Source: Nocardia takedensis NBRC 100417
Lineage (GTDB): Bacteria > Actinomycetota > Actinomycetes > Mycobacteriales > Mycobacteriaceae
Length of the DNA stretch: 64,000 bases
NCBI RefSeq assembly: GCF_000308695.1
Contig: NZ_BAGG01000093.1
Span: 124,001-188,000 of the forward strand
Reading direction: 5' to 3'
In this document: positions 8,765 through 17,135 of the stretch, piece by piece
Numbering within the stretch: the stretch's first letter is position 1
How the letters are laid out: the number at the start of each line of letters is the position of its first letter
Made by a program: the position numbers and the translations under genes
The notes under the pieces: model-generated
Told to the model about the DNA's origin: nothing
The model's input: only the letters and a program-made list of their open reading frames with translations
Database searches by the model: none

Positions 8765-8774
8765 GTTTTTCCGC

Positions 8775-9221
8775 ATGGGATTCATCATCGACGAGACCGT
8801 CTACATCGACGCCCCCGCCGAGGTGGTGTGGCAGGTGCTCACCGACCTGCCCAGTTACGGCGAGTGGAATCCCTTCGTCTCGCGCTGCGAGAGCACCCTG
8901 GTCCCCGGCGACCCCATCGACATGCACGTCGCGCTGGTCGGCTCGACTCCGCGCAGGCAGCGCGAGTGGATGCGCAGCAACATCCCCGGCCGGGAACTGA
9001 GCTATTCGATGAAACCGGTCCCGCTCGGCGCGCTGCACAGCCTGCGCTCGCACACGCTCACCGCGGTGAGCGACACCCGCACCCGCTACGAATCGCATTT
9101 CCAGCTCGACGGCTGGCTGCACCCCGTCGTCGCGACCGCGCTCGGCCGACACCTGCGCCGCGGCTTCGACGGGATGACCGCGGGCGTGCAGCGACGGGCC
9201 GAGGCGCTGCGCACCGCCTGA
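8775..9221 (+). CDS. SRPBCC-superfamily protein (START-like)
   Basis: Cytoplasmic protein of 148 residues with the helix-grip SRPBCC fold: an N-terminal beta strand (VYIDAPAEVVWQVLTDLPSYGEWNPF), a central beta sheet and a long C-terminal helix (LGRHLRRGFDGMTAGVQ). Members bind hydrophobic ligands or act as cyclases/hydrolases; nothing here fixes the ligand. There is almost no space for a ribosome site between the KstR-type operator and the ATG, so the message may be leaderless. The operator suggests induction by sterol or a sterol-CoA, hence a hydrophobic steroid intermediate is a plausible ligand (inference). Confidence 0.85.
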   Translation: MGFIIDETVYIDAPAEVVWQVLTDLPSYGEWNPFVSRCESTLVPGDPIDMHVALVGSTPRRQREWMRSNIPGRELSYSMKPVPLGALHSLRSHTLTAVSDTRTRYESHFQLDGWLHPVVATALGRHLRRGFDGMTAGVQRRAEALRTA

Positions 9222-9281
9222 TCCCCAGGAGATCGCGGAGCCGACCGTTTCGCCGCGAGTCGCTCGGGCATCCGACGACAC

Positions 9282-9962
9282 GTGCAAGCGATCACGAGAT
9301 TCGAAGCCCTCGGCACTCTGACCTTCGCGGCCGCGCTCCTGGCGACCGGGACAGCCGCGGCGGACTCCGATCCGCCGCACATCGGCGGCGGGTCGGGCAT
9401 CGTGATCGACGACCAGGTCGGCTGCACGCTCACCACGGTCGGCCACGACGCGGCCGATCGGTTGGTCGGGTTGACCGCGGGCCACTGCGGCGAACCCGGC
9501 GCGGCGGTCTCGACCGAGGCCGATCCGAGCCGCGGCACGGTCGGGCGCATCGTGTATTCCGATCACCGATTGGACTACGCCGTCATCGAATTCGCGCCCG
9601 GCGCGATCGCGCCCACCGACCGGGTGGGCACCGCCGCCATCGTGGAGATCGGCGCGCCCGTGAACTTCCCCACCGTGGTGTGCAAGAAAGGGAGGACCAC
9701 CGGGACCACCTGCGGGGTCACCTGGGGTGATCTGGTCGGTCCCGCCTCCGACACCTGGAACCAACTGTGCGTGCTCGAGGGCGACTCGGGAGCGCCCGTG
9801 CTGGTGGGCGCGACACTGGTCGGGATGGTCAACGCCTACGCGGGCCCCGGCTGTCTGGGGCCGCAGATCGGCACCGACATCCAGGCGGTCGTCGCCGACC
9901 TCGACGCGCGCGCCGACATCGGCGCGGGCTTCCGCCCGATCCGACCCGACGCGGTCCGATGA
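9282..9962 (+). CDS. Secreted trypsin-like serine protease (S1 family)
   Basis: Exported protease of 226 residues. A signal peptide covers about residues 1-27 (ends TGTAAADS). The catalytic triad is readable: His68 in LTAGHCG, Asp98 in LDYAVIEF and Ser169 in GDSGAPV. Cys48/Cys69 and Cys134/Cys144 or Cys163 are placed to form disulfides. It is shorter than streptogrisins and lacks their propeptide, resembling the small secreted S1 proteases common in Nocardia. GTG start at 9282. It stands alone, with no obvious inhibitor or transporter beside it. Confidence 0.88.
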   Translation: MQAITRFEALGTLTFAAALLATGTAAADSDPPHIGGGSGIVIDDQVGCTLTTVGHDAADRLVGLTAGHCGEPGAAVSTEADPSRGTVGRIVYSDHRLDYAVIEFAPGAIAPTDRVGTAAIVEIGAPVNFPTVVCKKGRTTGTTCGVTWGDLVGPASDTWNQLCVLEGDSGAPVLVGATLVGMVNAYAGPGCLGPQIGTDIQAVVADLDARADIGAGFRPIRPDAVR

Positions 9963-10027
9963 CCCCGGGCGCGAACCCCGTCTCGCGCCCCGGGGCGACA
10001 GGGTGCGGTGATTCATCGCGGCGATCC

Positions 10028-10053
10028 GGATTCGATCGAGAATCCCAGGGTAA
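10028..10053 (+). promoter_or_regulatory. Candidate SigF-type promoter
   Basis: GGATT, 15 bases, then GGGTAA. This is close to the mycobacterial SigF consensus GGWWT-N16-17-GGGTAY, with one base shorter spacing. It lies 46 bases upstream of the RsbW-like/MEDS gene. Assignment is by pattern only. Confidence 0.4.
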
Positions 10054-10098
10054 CCGATCCGACATCAATCCCCGCACAGTCAAGGTGGTGACCACGTA

Positions 10099-11793
10099 AT
10101 GCGCTCGCTGTCCGGAACTCTCGCCGACACGACCACCGTGCACGTGCGGCTTCCCGCGCGGCGCGAACAACTCGGTCTGGTCCGCGCGGTCGCCGAAGCC
10201 GTCTCGGTCGACGCGGAGTACGCGCCCGAGGACATCGCCGACATCCGCCTGGCCCTCAACGAAGTAGCCACCGCGCTGATCGTCGAGGCGGTGCCGGGCT
10301 CGACCCTGGACTGCGCATTCGTCTACGACAGCGACCGGCTCACCGTGGAGGTCACCTCGTCCTCCTGGGCCGAGCACGGCATCGCCCACCGCGATATCGG
10401 CTGGCGCATCGTGCAGACGCTGACCACCGCCGCCAGCGCCACCCAGCAACCTTTCGACATCACCGTCTCCGGCTACCCGACCCACGTCGAGTTCGACTGG
10501 CGACGACATGCGCCGCGCCCCCACCACCCGGACTTCCCGGAGTTCGTCCCCGACGGGGACGCCCGGGTAGTGCACAGCGGGGCGTCCGACGACGGCGACC
10601 ACGACGGCGAAACGTCGCGCGAGGCCGTCCGCGATATCCGAGGGGACCGGCTCGAGAGCCGGGACCGCGCACCGCGTACGCATCGCGGTGCGCCGCATCG
10701 TCGGCACCGGGGGAATCACGGTGTCGCGTATCGAGCAGAATCGCCCCTCGGGCGGCCCGGCGAGACCCGCCGCGCCCGCGGAGCGCGCCGCCACGGCGGC
10801 GCGGCGGCGACCTGCGCCACACCACCCCGAGACGAGGGCCACGGAAGCCGCATGACTGCACTGAGCACCGACACCCCCGGTGAACTGGTCCACCCGGCCC
10901 TGTTCTACGACGGTGACGACGAGTACGTGAAGGGTCTGCTCCCGTTCATCCTGGACGGACTCACGCTGGGCGAACCGGTCGCGGTCGCCGCCCCGGAACC
11001 GCGACTGCGGGTGCTGCGCGACGCGCTGGGCTCCTCGGCGGCCGACGTGCACATGGTCGACATGGCCCGCGAGGGCCGCAATCCGGGACGGATCATCCCG
11101 GCGGTGCTCGGCGCGTTCGTCGAAGCCCACCCCGGCAAGCGGGTGCGGATCGTCGCCGAACCGGTCCGTTCCGGGCGCGAGGATCCGGCCTATCCGGCCT
11201 GTGTGCAGCACGAGGCCCTGATCAACACCGTGTTCGCCGGACGGGAGGTGACCATCGTGTGCCCGTACGACGTGTCCGTGGTCGACGAACGATGCCTCGA
11301 GGAAGCGGCGGCGACGCATCCGCTGCTGTGGGAGGGCGAACATCGGCGCACCAGCACCGCCTACGACCCGAACAGCATGGTCGAGCGCTACAACCAGCCG
11401 ATCCCCGAACCGGCCGACGCCGCCGAACTGGTGGTCGCCGAATCCGCCGACATGGCCACCGCGCGCCGCTGGGCCACCGAGCACGCGGGCGCGTGCGGGC
11501 TCGACGCGGGCCGGATCGCCGACCTGGAACTGGTCGTCACCGAACTGGCCACCAACGGCCTGTGCCACGGTGTCGGCCCCGCGCGCATCCGCATGTGGCA
11601 CGACGACGAGCGTCTGTTCTGCGCGGTGCACGATTCAGGTCACATGGCCGATCCGCTGGCCGGACGCAGGCAGCCCGCCGACCCCCGGACACCGGGCGGC
11701 CGCGGACTGCTGCTGGTCCATCAACTCTGCGATCTGGTGCGCACGCACACCGGGCCCGAGGGCACTACCCAGTACACGATGATGGATCTGTGA
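10099..11793 (+). CDS. Fused RsbW-like ATPase / MEDS-domain / ATPase regulator
   Basis: One uninterrupted frame of 564 residues made of two regulatory units. Residues 1-145 are an anti-sigma-type ATPase domain (DIRLALNEVATALI, DIGWRIVQTLT) much like the RsbW encoded at 12603-13028. Residues 146-250 form an Arg/His/Pro-rich linker that looks non-coding. From Met252 (ATG at 10852, with GGAA 5 bases before it) starts a MEDS sensory domain (HPALFYDGDDEYVKGLLPFI) followed by a second HATPase domain (ADLELVVTELATNGLCHG, PGGRGLLLVH). In related genomes I would expect two genes, so a lost stop codon between them, or re-initiation at 10852, is possible. Role: partner switching or serine phosphorylation in the SigF stress circuit (inference). 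Confidence 0.8.
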   Translation: MRSLSGTLADTTTVHVRLPARREQLGLVRAVAEAVSVDAEYAPEDIADIRLALNEVATALIVEAVPGSTLDCAFVYDSDRLTVEVTSSSWAEHGIAHRDIGWRIVQTLTTAASATQQPFDITVSGYPTHVEFDWRRHAPRPHHPDFPEFVPDGDARVVHSGASDDGDHDGETSREAVRDIRGDRLESRDRAPRTHRGAPHRRHRGNHGVAYRAESPLGRPGETRRARGARRHGGAAATCATPPRDEGHGSRMTALSTDTPGELVHPALFYDGDDEYVKGLLPFILDGLTLGEPVAVAAPEPRLRVLRDALGSSAADVHMVDMAREGRNPGRIIPAVLGAFVEAHPGKRVRIVAEPVRSGREDPAYPACVQHEALINTVFAGREVTIVCPYDVSVVDERCLEEAAATHPLLWEGEHRRTSTAYDPNSMVERYNQPIPEPADAAELVVAESADMATARRWATEHAGACGLDAGRIADLELVVTELATNGLCHGVGPARIRMWHDDERLFCAVHDSGHMADPLAGRRQPADPRTPGGRGLLLVHQLCDLVRTHTGPEGTTQYTMMDL

Positions 11794-11797
11794 GGCG

Positions 11798-12613
11798 CTA
11801 GTCGCGCATCGCCTGATCGCGCAGCGAGTTCAGCGTCTTGGTGAGGATGCGCGAGACCTGCATCTGCGAGCACCCGAGCCGTTCGGCGATCTCGCTCTGG
11901 GTCATCGAGTCGAAGAACCGCCAGATCAGCACTTGGCGCTGCCGCTCGGGCAGCGCCGCGATCAACGGACGCACCGCGAGGTAGTCCTCCACCGAGCGGT
12001 AGCTCTCGTCGGGCGCGCCCAGCGTGTCCAGCACCGAGGCGGGCGAGCCGTCCTGATCGTTGTCGGGGGCGGGATCGATCGGCGCGGCCTGGTAGGCGTT
12101 GCGGGCGATCAGCGCCTGGGTGACCTCGTTGAGTTCCGCGCCGATCTCCTCGGCGATCTCGCGCGCCCGGGGCATCCGGCCCAGTTCGTGGGTCAGCTTC
12201 TCGGTGGCGGGGCCGATGGTCTGCTGGATCTCCTTGAGTCGGCGCGGAACCCGCACCGCCCACGTGTGATCGCGGAAATGCCTGCGGACCTCGCCCATGA
12301 TGGTGGGCACCGCGAAGGACAGGAACGACGCGCCGTAACTGGGATCGAACCGATCCACCGCCTGCACCATGCCCATGCGGGCGATCTGGAGCAGGTCGTC
12401 GAAGTTCTCCCCGCGCCCCGAGAACCGCCGCGCGATATTCGCCGCGAGCGGCAGACACCGCTGGATCAAATCCTGACGCAGCGTGGCACGAGCCGGATCG
12501 TCCGGATCGAGTTCGGCCAGCCTGGCGAACTCGGGTTCCAGGTTGTCGTAGGTCTCGTTGCCCGAGTGGCGGCGATTGCCCGATCCGGTGTGCTCGGTGG
12601 AGCTATCGGCCAT
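11798..12613 (-). CDS. sigF: RNA polymerase sigma factor, SigF/SigB stress type
   Basis: Group 3 sigma factor of 271 residues. Region 2 is evident (ARRFSGRGENFDDLLQIARMGMVQAVDRFDP), then region 3 (RVPRRLKEIQQTI), and region 4 with a helix-turn-helix (MTQSEIAERLGCSQMQVSRIL). This type directs general-stress and stationary-phase transcription in actinobacteria and is held inactive by an RsbW/UsfX anti-sigma factor. That factor is encoded immediately upstream and overlaps by 11 bases, as in the mycobacterial usfX-sigF operon. A SigF-like promoter precedes the pair, suggesting autoregulation. It converges on the fused ATPase gene with 4 bases between. Confidence 0.93.
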   Translation of the reverse strand: MADSSTEHTGSGNRRHSGNETYDNLEPEFARLAELDPDDPARATLRQDLIQRCLPLAANIARRFSGRGENFDDLLQIARMGMVQAVDRFDPSYGASFLSFAVPTIMGEVRRHFRDHTWAVRVPRRLKEIQQTIGPATEKLTHELGRMPRAREIAEEIGAELNEVTQALIARNAYQAAPIDPAPDNDQDGSPASVLDTLGAPDESYRSVEDYLAVRPLIAALPERQRQVLIWRFFDSMTQSEIAERLGCSQMQVSRILTKTLNSLRDQAMRD

Positions 12614-13028
12614 CGGTGCCGCCCCGCACCCACTCGAAGTCGACGACGGTGGGATAGCCGTTGCGGGTGGCGTCGAACTCGGTCTGCGTCGCCGCCACCG
12701 AACGGGTCAGCGTCCGCACGATGTGCCAGCCGAAGCTGTCCTGACTCGGCGGGTTCTGCTGGGCCGAGACCGACCGCACGCGCACGTTCATGGACTCGGA
12801 GTCGCTGTAGGTGAACTCGCAGTCCAGGGTGGTGTGCTCGGCGGCGTCCAGGATCAGGCCGGTGGCCACCTCGTCGAGCGCCAGACGGATGTCGGTGACC
12901 TCGTCGACCGCGAAATCGGCCATGAAAGCGACCGTCTCGACCAGAGCGCGCAGCATGGCCAACTGCTCCAACTGCGCGGGCACCCTCACCTCGATCGTGG
13001 TCGGCGCGCCCGTGGTCCACTCTGCCAT
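12603..13028 (-). CDS. rsbW: Anti-sigma factor RsbW/UsfX-like serine kinase
   Basis: Small GHKL-fold ATPase of 141 residues that should bind SigF and phosphorylate an anti-anti-sigma STAS protein. Visible motifs are the N-box region DIRLALDEVATGLI and a later DSFGWHIVRTLTRSV stretch; the ATP lid is short as usual for RsbW. The start ATG at 13028 has GAGG 8 bases upstream. Its stop lies inside the first codons of sigF, so stoichiometry is coupled by translation. The STAS partner starts at 13281 on the opposite strand. The gene is paralogous to the N-terminal domain of the fused protein at 10099. Confidence 0.9.
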   Translation of the reverse strand: MAEWTTGAPTTIEVRVPAQLEQLAMLRALVETVAFMADFAVDEVTDIRLALDEVATGLILDAAEHTTLDCEFTYSDSESMNVRVRSVSAQQNPPSQDSFGWHIVRTLTRSVAATQTEFDATRNGYPTVVDFEWVRGGTDGR

Positions 13029-13074
13029 ACCTACCGCCTCGTCGAGATGTAGAGCCCGTCCGGAGCGGCCAGAA

Positions 13075-13101
13075 TAACCCGACCGGTCACAGGGGTGAAC
13101 C
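13075..13101 (-). promoter_or_regulatory. Candidate SigF-type promoter for rsbW-sigF
   Basis: Read on the minus strand: GGTTC, 16 bases, then GGGTTA. It is close to the SigF consensus and about 47 bases upstream of the rsbW start. Autoregulation of this operon by SigF is established in mycobacteria; here it is inferred from the pattern. Confidence 0.45.
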
Positions 13102-13206
13102 AGGGGCATGTCGGAATGCGAAGTCGGGTAGGTTGACCTCGAAGGCTCATCCTCTGCGCCGCTACCGGATTCGGCAGAGGTTCGACACGCAGCGGAGGTA
13201 AAGCAC

Positions 13207-13284
13207 GTGATGGCGACCCCGAGCGCACCGGAAGTGCGCACAGTCACCGACCGCACGGCCCGCGCCGGGGTGGCGGTCCGATGA
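13207..13284 (+). CDS. Mini-ORF translationally coupled to the STAS gene
   Basis: A 25-codon frame (GTG at 13207, followed directly by ATG) with a perfect Shine-Dalgarno GGAGGT seven bases upstream. Its TGA overlaps the ATG of the STAS gene (ATGA at 13281-13284). The STAS gene itself has only a weak ribosome site, so this ORF probably delivers ribosomes to it. An inverted repeat CCTCTGC/GCAGAGG (13151-13157 and 13174-13180) lies in front of the ribosome site. The peptide has no recognisable motif. Either a regulatory leader or an artefact of a mis-set STAS start. Confidence 0.5.
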   Translation: MMATPSAPEVRTVTDRTARAGVAVR

Positions 13285-13631
13285 GCACGGAAGGCAAGAA
13301 TTTGCTGCTCGATGTCCAGAGCTCCACGGTCGGCTCGACCGCCGTGCTCACCGTCAACGGCGAAGTCGACGTCGCCTCGGCCCCGCAGTTGCAGTCCGCG
13401 ATCGAGGAGGCGCTGAAAGCGCAGCCGCCGGTGCTGGTGGTGGATCTGTCGGGCGTGGGGTTCTTCGGCTCCGCGGGCCTGAGCGTGCTGCTGGTGGCCA
13501 GTGAGGCCGCCCCGGCGGGCGGCCTGCGCGTGGTCGCCTCCGACCAGGTGCGCCGCCCGATCGAGGTGACGGGGCTGGACAAGCTCCTGGCGCTGTTCGA
13601 CGACGTGGATCGGGCCGTCGAGGCCGAGTGA
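13281..13631 (+). CDS. Anti-anti-sigma factor, STAS domain
   Basis: Single STAS domain protein of 116 residues (SpoIIAA/RsbV type). It shows the strand VLTVNGEVDVASAP and the conserved helix start GFFGSAGLSVLL, where Ser64 is the likely phosphorylation site. In partner switching the unphosphorylated form binds RsbW and releases SigF; RsbW phosphorylates it and a PP2C phosphatase reactivates it. All three partners are encoded within 4 kb here. It is divergent from rsbW-sigF and convergent with the regulator operon. Translation is probably coupled to the mini-ORF ending at 13284. Confidence 0.92.
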   Translation: MSTEGKNLLLDVQSSTVGSTAVLTVNGEVDVASAPQLQSAIEEALKAQPPVLVVDLSGVGFFGSAGLSVLLVASEAAPAGGLRVVASDQVRRPIEVTGLDKLLALFDDVDRAVEAE

Positions 13632-13657
13632 CCGCGGTCGCGGCTGTCGCGGCGGGG

Positions 13658-14098
13658 TCACCGCTGCGGCAGCCGGACCACCTGGACGAAGAAGTCGTCG
13701 ATCTGCTTGATGGCCGCGATGAACTGGTCGAGGTCGACCGGTTTGGTCACATACGCGTTGGCGTGCAGTTTGTAGCTGCGCAGGATGTCCTCCTCGGCCG
13801 AGGACGTGGTGAGCACCACCACCGGGATGTGGGCCAGATCCGGATCGGATTTGATCTTCTCCAGCACCTGCCTGCCGTCGTATTTGGGCAGGTTCAGGTC
13901 GAGCAGGATGAGATCGGGCCTGGGCACGTCGGCGTACCGCCCCTGGCGGTACAGGAATTCCAGGGCCTCCTCGCCGTCGTGGGCGACGTGCAGGGTGTTG
14001 CCGATCCGATTGTCCTCGAACGCCTCCCTGGTCATCAGTTCGTCGCCCGGATCGTCCTCGACGAGCAGGATGTCGATGGGTCTGCCGGATACCGTCAC
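13658..14098 (-). CDS. Single-domain response regulator (Rcp1-like)
   Basis: Stand-alone receiver of 146 residues with no output domain. Acidic pocket E14-D15-D16, phospho-acceptor D67 in LILLDLNLP, Thr/Ser in VVLTTSSAEED and Lys in AYVTKPVDL are all present. The insertion YRQGRYADVPRPD before the D67 strand is typical of the Rcp1/phytochrome-associated class. The GTG start at 14098 overlaps the stop of the upstream histidine kinase (GTGA), so it is the last gene of a three-gene operon and the likely phosphate acceptor of that kinase. Confidence 0.92.
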   Translation of the reverse strand: MTVSGRPIDILLVEDDPGDELMTREAFEDNRIGNTLHVAHDGEEALEFLYRQGRYADVPRPDLILLDLNLPKYDGRQVLEKIKSDPDLAHIPVVVLTTSSAEEDILRSYKLHANAYVTKPVDLDQFIAAIKQIDDFFVQVVRLPQR

Positions 14099-15765
14099 GC
14101 GGTGAGCTCCTTGTCGGATGGTCGGTCCGAGACGGCGACGGCCGGGTCGGAGGGTTCGGGGTCGAACAGGGTGAAGACGAAACGGGTGCCGCCCGAACCG
14201 CCGCCGTCGTAGTCCGCGTCGAGCCGGATACGGCCGCCGTGGTATTCGACGATCTTCTTGCACAGGGCCAACCCGATACCTGTCCCACTGTATTCGTCGC
14301 GGCTGTGCAGCCGTTGGAAGATCACGAAGACCTTGTCGGCGAATTCGGGAGCGATGCCGATGCCGTTGTCGCACACCGCGAATCGCCATCCCGGGGTGGG
14401 GGCCGGCTCCGGTTCGCATTCGACGCGCACCACCGGCGCGCGATCCGGGTGCCGGAATTTGACGGCGTTGCCGATCAGGTTCTGCCACAGCATGGTCAGC
14501 AGGGTCGGGTCGCCGGTGAGTTCGGGCAGGCTCTCGGGACGCTCGATGACCGCGCCGGTCTCCTCGATGCTCGAGGCGAGGTTCTGCACCGCCTTGTCCA
14601 GGGTGGCCTCCAGCGCCACCGCCTCGGTGCGGTCGGCCACCCGCCCCACGCGCGAGAAGGTGAGCAGGTCGTTGATCAGCACCTGCATCCGCTTCGCCCC
14701 GTCGACGGCGTAGCCGATGTACTGGGAGGCGCGGTCGTCGAGCTGATCGCCGTAGCGCTTCTCCAGCAACTGACAGAACGAGGCCACCTTGCGCAGCGGC
14801 TCTTGCAGATCGTGGGAGGCCACGTAGGCGAACTGCTCGAGTTCGGCGTTGGAGCGGCGCAGTTCGATGGTCTGGGCGTCCAGGTTGGCGGCCTGTTTCT
14901 CCAAGGTGGCCTCCTGCACGCGCGAGGAGGCCAACTCGGCGACGATCCTGCGTCGCATCCCCTCCACCGCCTCGGCGACGGTGGCCAGATCGGAAGGACC
15001 GTGCGCGGTGATCTCGTGCTCGAAATCACCGCCCGCCACCTTCAGCGAGGAATCCTCGAGGTAGGCCAGCGGCCGGGCCACCAGCCGCCGGACCAGCAAT
15101 GTCAGCACGACGCTGGTGATCAGGAAGGCCACGATCATGCCGGTGAGCACCACGTCGCGGACCAGGCGCACGTGACGCAGTTGGGCGCGATCCTCGGCGG
15201 CGGTCGCGGCGAGTTGGTCGTTCTGTTCGACGGAGCGCGCCCGGATCTGGTCGAAGAGCGTCTTGCCGCGCGCCGCGGCGAAATCGTCGGTGGCCGGGAT
15301 GCCGGGCACGACGTTGCGGGCCAGCGGTTCGGCGTAACCCTCGCGCCAGTTCGCCGCCGCGGTCTCGACCGCTTCCAGGTCCTCGAGCAGCACCGACCGA
15401 TCGGCGAGCAGACTCCGCAGCCGCGTCACCGCCGCGGCCTCGTCCTGTTTGCCTTGCAGGTAGGGCTCGAGGAACTGCTGATCGGCGGTGATCGCGTAGC
15501 CGCGGATGCCGGTCTCCTGGTTGATCAGCGCGGCCTGGAGCCGATACGCCTCGGCGGTGGCGGGCTGCACGTCGTCGATCAAGCGGTCGGCCACCCGATT
15601 GCCCTGGGTGATGAGGGTGGCGCCCGCGATCGCGAACACCAGCAGCAGCAGAGCCATGACGCCCAGCACGATCTGGAACCACGCCTGCACGGTGAAGCGG
15701 CCCGCGAAATCCGCGCGCCGGTCCGAGATCCGTCGCGAGGACGACGGCTGTTGGGTCGATGTCAC
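14095..15765 (-). CDS. CHASE3-HAMP sensor histidine kinase
   Basis: Membrane kinase of 556 residues. TM1 spans about 30-53, an extracytoplasmic CHASE3-like helical domain about 55-203 (NQETGIRGYAITADQQFLEPY), TM2 about 204-227, then HAMP about 228-280. A coiled linker leads to HisKA with FAYVASHDLQEPL (phospho-His318) and HATPase (NLIGNAVKF, DNGIGI, SGTGIGLALCKKIVEYHGG). This layout is the bacteriophytochrome/Rcp1-type kinase that phosphorylates single-domain regulators such as its downstream neighbour. The GTG start at 15765 overlaps the stop of the PP2C gene. The stimulus is unknown; the operon context points to control of SigF. Confidence 0.93.
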   Translation of the reverse strand: MTSTQQPSSSRRISDRRADFAGRFTVQAWFQIVLGVMALLLLVFAIAGATLITQGNRVADRLIDDVQPATAEAYRLQAALINQETGIRGYAITADQQFLEPYLQGKQDEAAAVTRLRSLLADRSVLLEDLEAVETAAANWREGYAEPLARNVVPGIPATDDFAAARGKTLFDQIRARSVEQNDQLAATAAEDRAQLRHVRLVRDVVLTGMIVAFLITSVVLTLLVRRLVARPLAYLEDSSLKVAGGDFEHEITAHGPSDLATVAEAVEGMRRRIVAELASSRVQEATLEKQAANLDAQTIELRRSNAELEQFAYVASHDLQEPLRKVASFCQLLEKRYGDQLDDRASQYIGYAVDGAKRMQVLINDLLTFSRVGRVADRTEAVALEATLDKAVQNLASSIEETGAVIERPESLPELTGDPTLLTMLWQNLIGNAVKFRHPDRAPVVRVECEPEPAPTPGWRFAVCDNGIGIAPEFADKVFVIFQRLHSRDEYSGTGIGLALCKKIVEYHGGRIRLDADYDGGGSGGTRFVFTLFDPEPSDPAVAVSDRPSDKELTA

Positions 15766-17135
15766 CGAAAGCCGCCCCGCTCCGCATCGTTCGTACTCCA
15801 CCGCAGGTACAGCACCGCGACGTCGTCGGCGAGCCCGCCGTGGTCGGCGGCCAGGGTCTCGGCCCGACCGATCAGTTCGTCGACGAACTCCTCGGGCGCG
15901 CGCTCGCACAGCCCGCGGGCCAACCGCAGCAGCCCCGCCTCACCCAACCGCTCGTGCCCCGCGCCGATGTGCCCTTCGAACAGGCCGTCGGTGAACAGCA
16001 GCAGGCCCGCGCCCGGCGGCACGGCTAACTCGTGGGCGGGCCAATCGGCCTGTCCGGGAACGAACCCCAGCGCCGGTCCGCCCGGCACCTCGATCATCTC
16101 CACTCCGCGCGCGTCGCAGACGAACAAGCCGTGGTGCCCCGCGCGGCGGACCGCGGCGGTGCGGCGCAGCGGGTCCAGGACCAGCGTCGTCACCGTGGCG
16201 AAGGTGCGCCGACCGGTCCGTTCGACCCGCAGCACCTCCTCGAGCAGCCGCAACTGCCGCGAATCGGTGATCCCGCTGAGAACCAGTGTGCGCCAGGCCA
16301 ATCGCAGCGCGACCCCGATCGCGGCCTCGTCCGGACCGTGGCCGGAGATATCGCCGATCAACGCGTGCACGGTGCCGTCGGCGTCCTGCACCACATCGTA
16401 GAAATCGCCGCCGAGCAGCGCCTTGACCCGGCCGGGCCGATACCGCGCGACCACATCGATGACGCGTTCCCCGCGCAGCAACGGTGTCGGCAGCAGTCCG
16501 CGCTCGAGGCGGGCGTTCTCCTCCGCGCGCATCTGACTGAGCCGCAGCGCCGCCGAGGCCAATTCGGTGTGCTTTCGCTGGATGGCGTAACGGATTGCGC
16601 GACCGAACAATTCGGGTTCGACACGCCCCTTCACCAGGTAGTCCTGCGCGCCTGCGGCCACCGCCGCCAAACCCGTCCGCTCCTGGTCCAAGCCCGTCAG
16701 CACGACTACCGGAACGTCCTCGGCGAAGGCGTGCACCTGGGCCAACGCGTCCAGACCGTGCGCGTCGGGCAGGTTCAGGTCCAGCAGCACGCAGTCGGGC
16801 AACGCCTCGGACATGCGCGCGTAGGCTTCGGCGATCGAACTGGCCAGGATCAACCGGATGCCGGGTGCGCCGTCGGCGATGAGTTCCTCGACGAGCACCG
16901 CGTCGGCCTCGTCGTCCTCCACGAGCAGCACGATCGGCTCGGGCCGCGGCCACACTCCGGAACCCACGTGCTCCAGTGTCGCCTCCGTCCCGGCCAGACC
17001 GGACAGTTCGGACGACAAACGGCCGATACCGTCACCTCGTCCGGACAGTCTCACACCGATCTCCTTCTCGTCCAGCGATGGGATACTCACCGTCGTGGTA
17101 CGCGGCAGAGCTCGAGGCGTCGCGAATTCCGTCAC
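15762..17135 (-). CDS. Response regulator-PP2C phosphatase fusion (RsbU/RsbP-like)
   Basis: Protein of 457 residues with an N-terminal receiver (about 67-190: LLVEDDEADAV, LLDLNLPD with the phospho-Asp, VVLTGLD, YLVKGR) followed by a SpoIIE-type PP2C phosphatase (about 225-445: GGDFYDVV, IGDISGHGPDEA, TDGLFEG, DDVAVLYLR). Such enzymes dephosphorylate STAS anti-anti-sigma proteins and thereby activate SigF; the STAS gene is at 13281. First gene of an operon in which every junction is a 4-base GTGA overlap. GTG at 17135 is annotated; GTG at 17090 fits equally and neither has a clear ribosome site. A minus-strand TAGGGT at 17160-17165 may be the -10, leaving a very short leader. Confidence 0.9.
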   Translation of the reverse strand: MTEFATPRALPRTTTVSIPSLDEKEIGVRLSGRGDGIGRLSSELSGLAGTEATLEHVGSGVWPRPEPIVLLVEDDEADAVLVEELIADGAPGIRLILASSIAEAYARMSEALPDCVLLDLNLPDAHGLDALAQVHAFAEDVPVVVLTGLDQERTGLAAVAAGAQDYLVKGRVEPELFGRAIRYAIQRKHTELASAALRLSQMRAEENARLERGLLPTPLLRGERVIDVVARYRPGRVKALLGGDFYDVVQDADGTVHALIGDISGHGPDEAAIGVALRLAWRTLVLSGITDSRQLRLLEEVLRVERTGRRTFATVTTLVLDPLRRTAAVRRAGHHGLFVCDARGVEMIEVPGGPALGFVPGQADWPAHELAVPPGAGLLLFTDGLFEGHIGAGHERLGEAGLLRLARGLCERAPEEFVDELIGRAETLAADHGGLADDVAVLYLRWSTNDAERGGFR

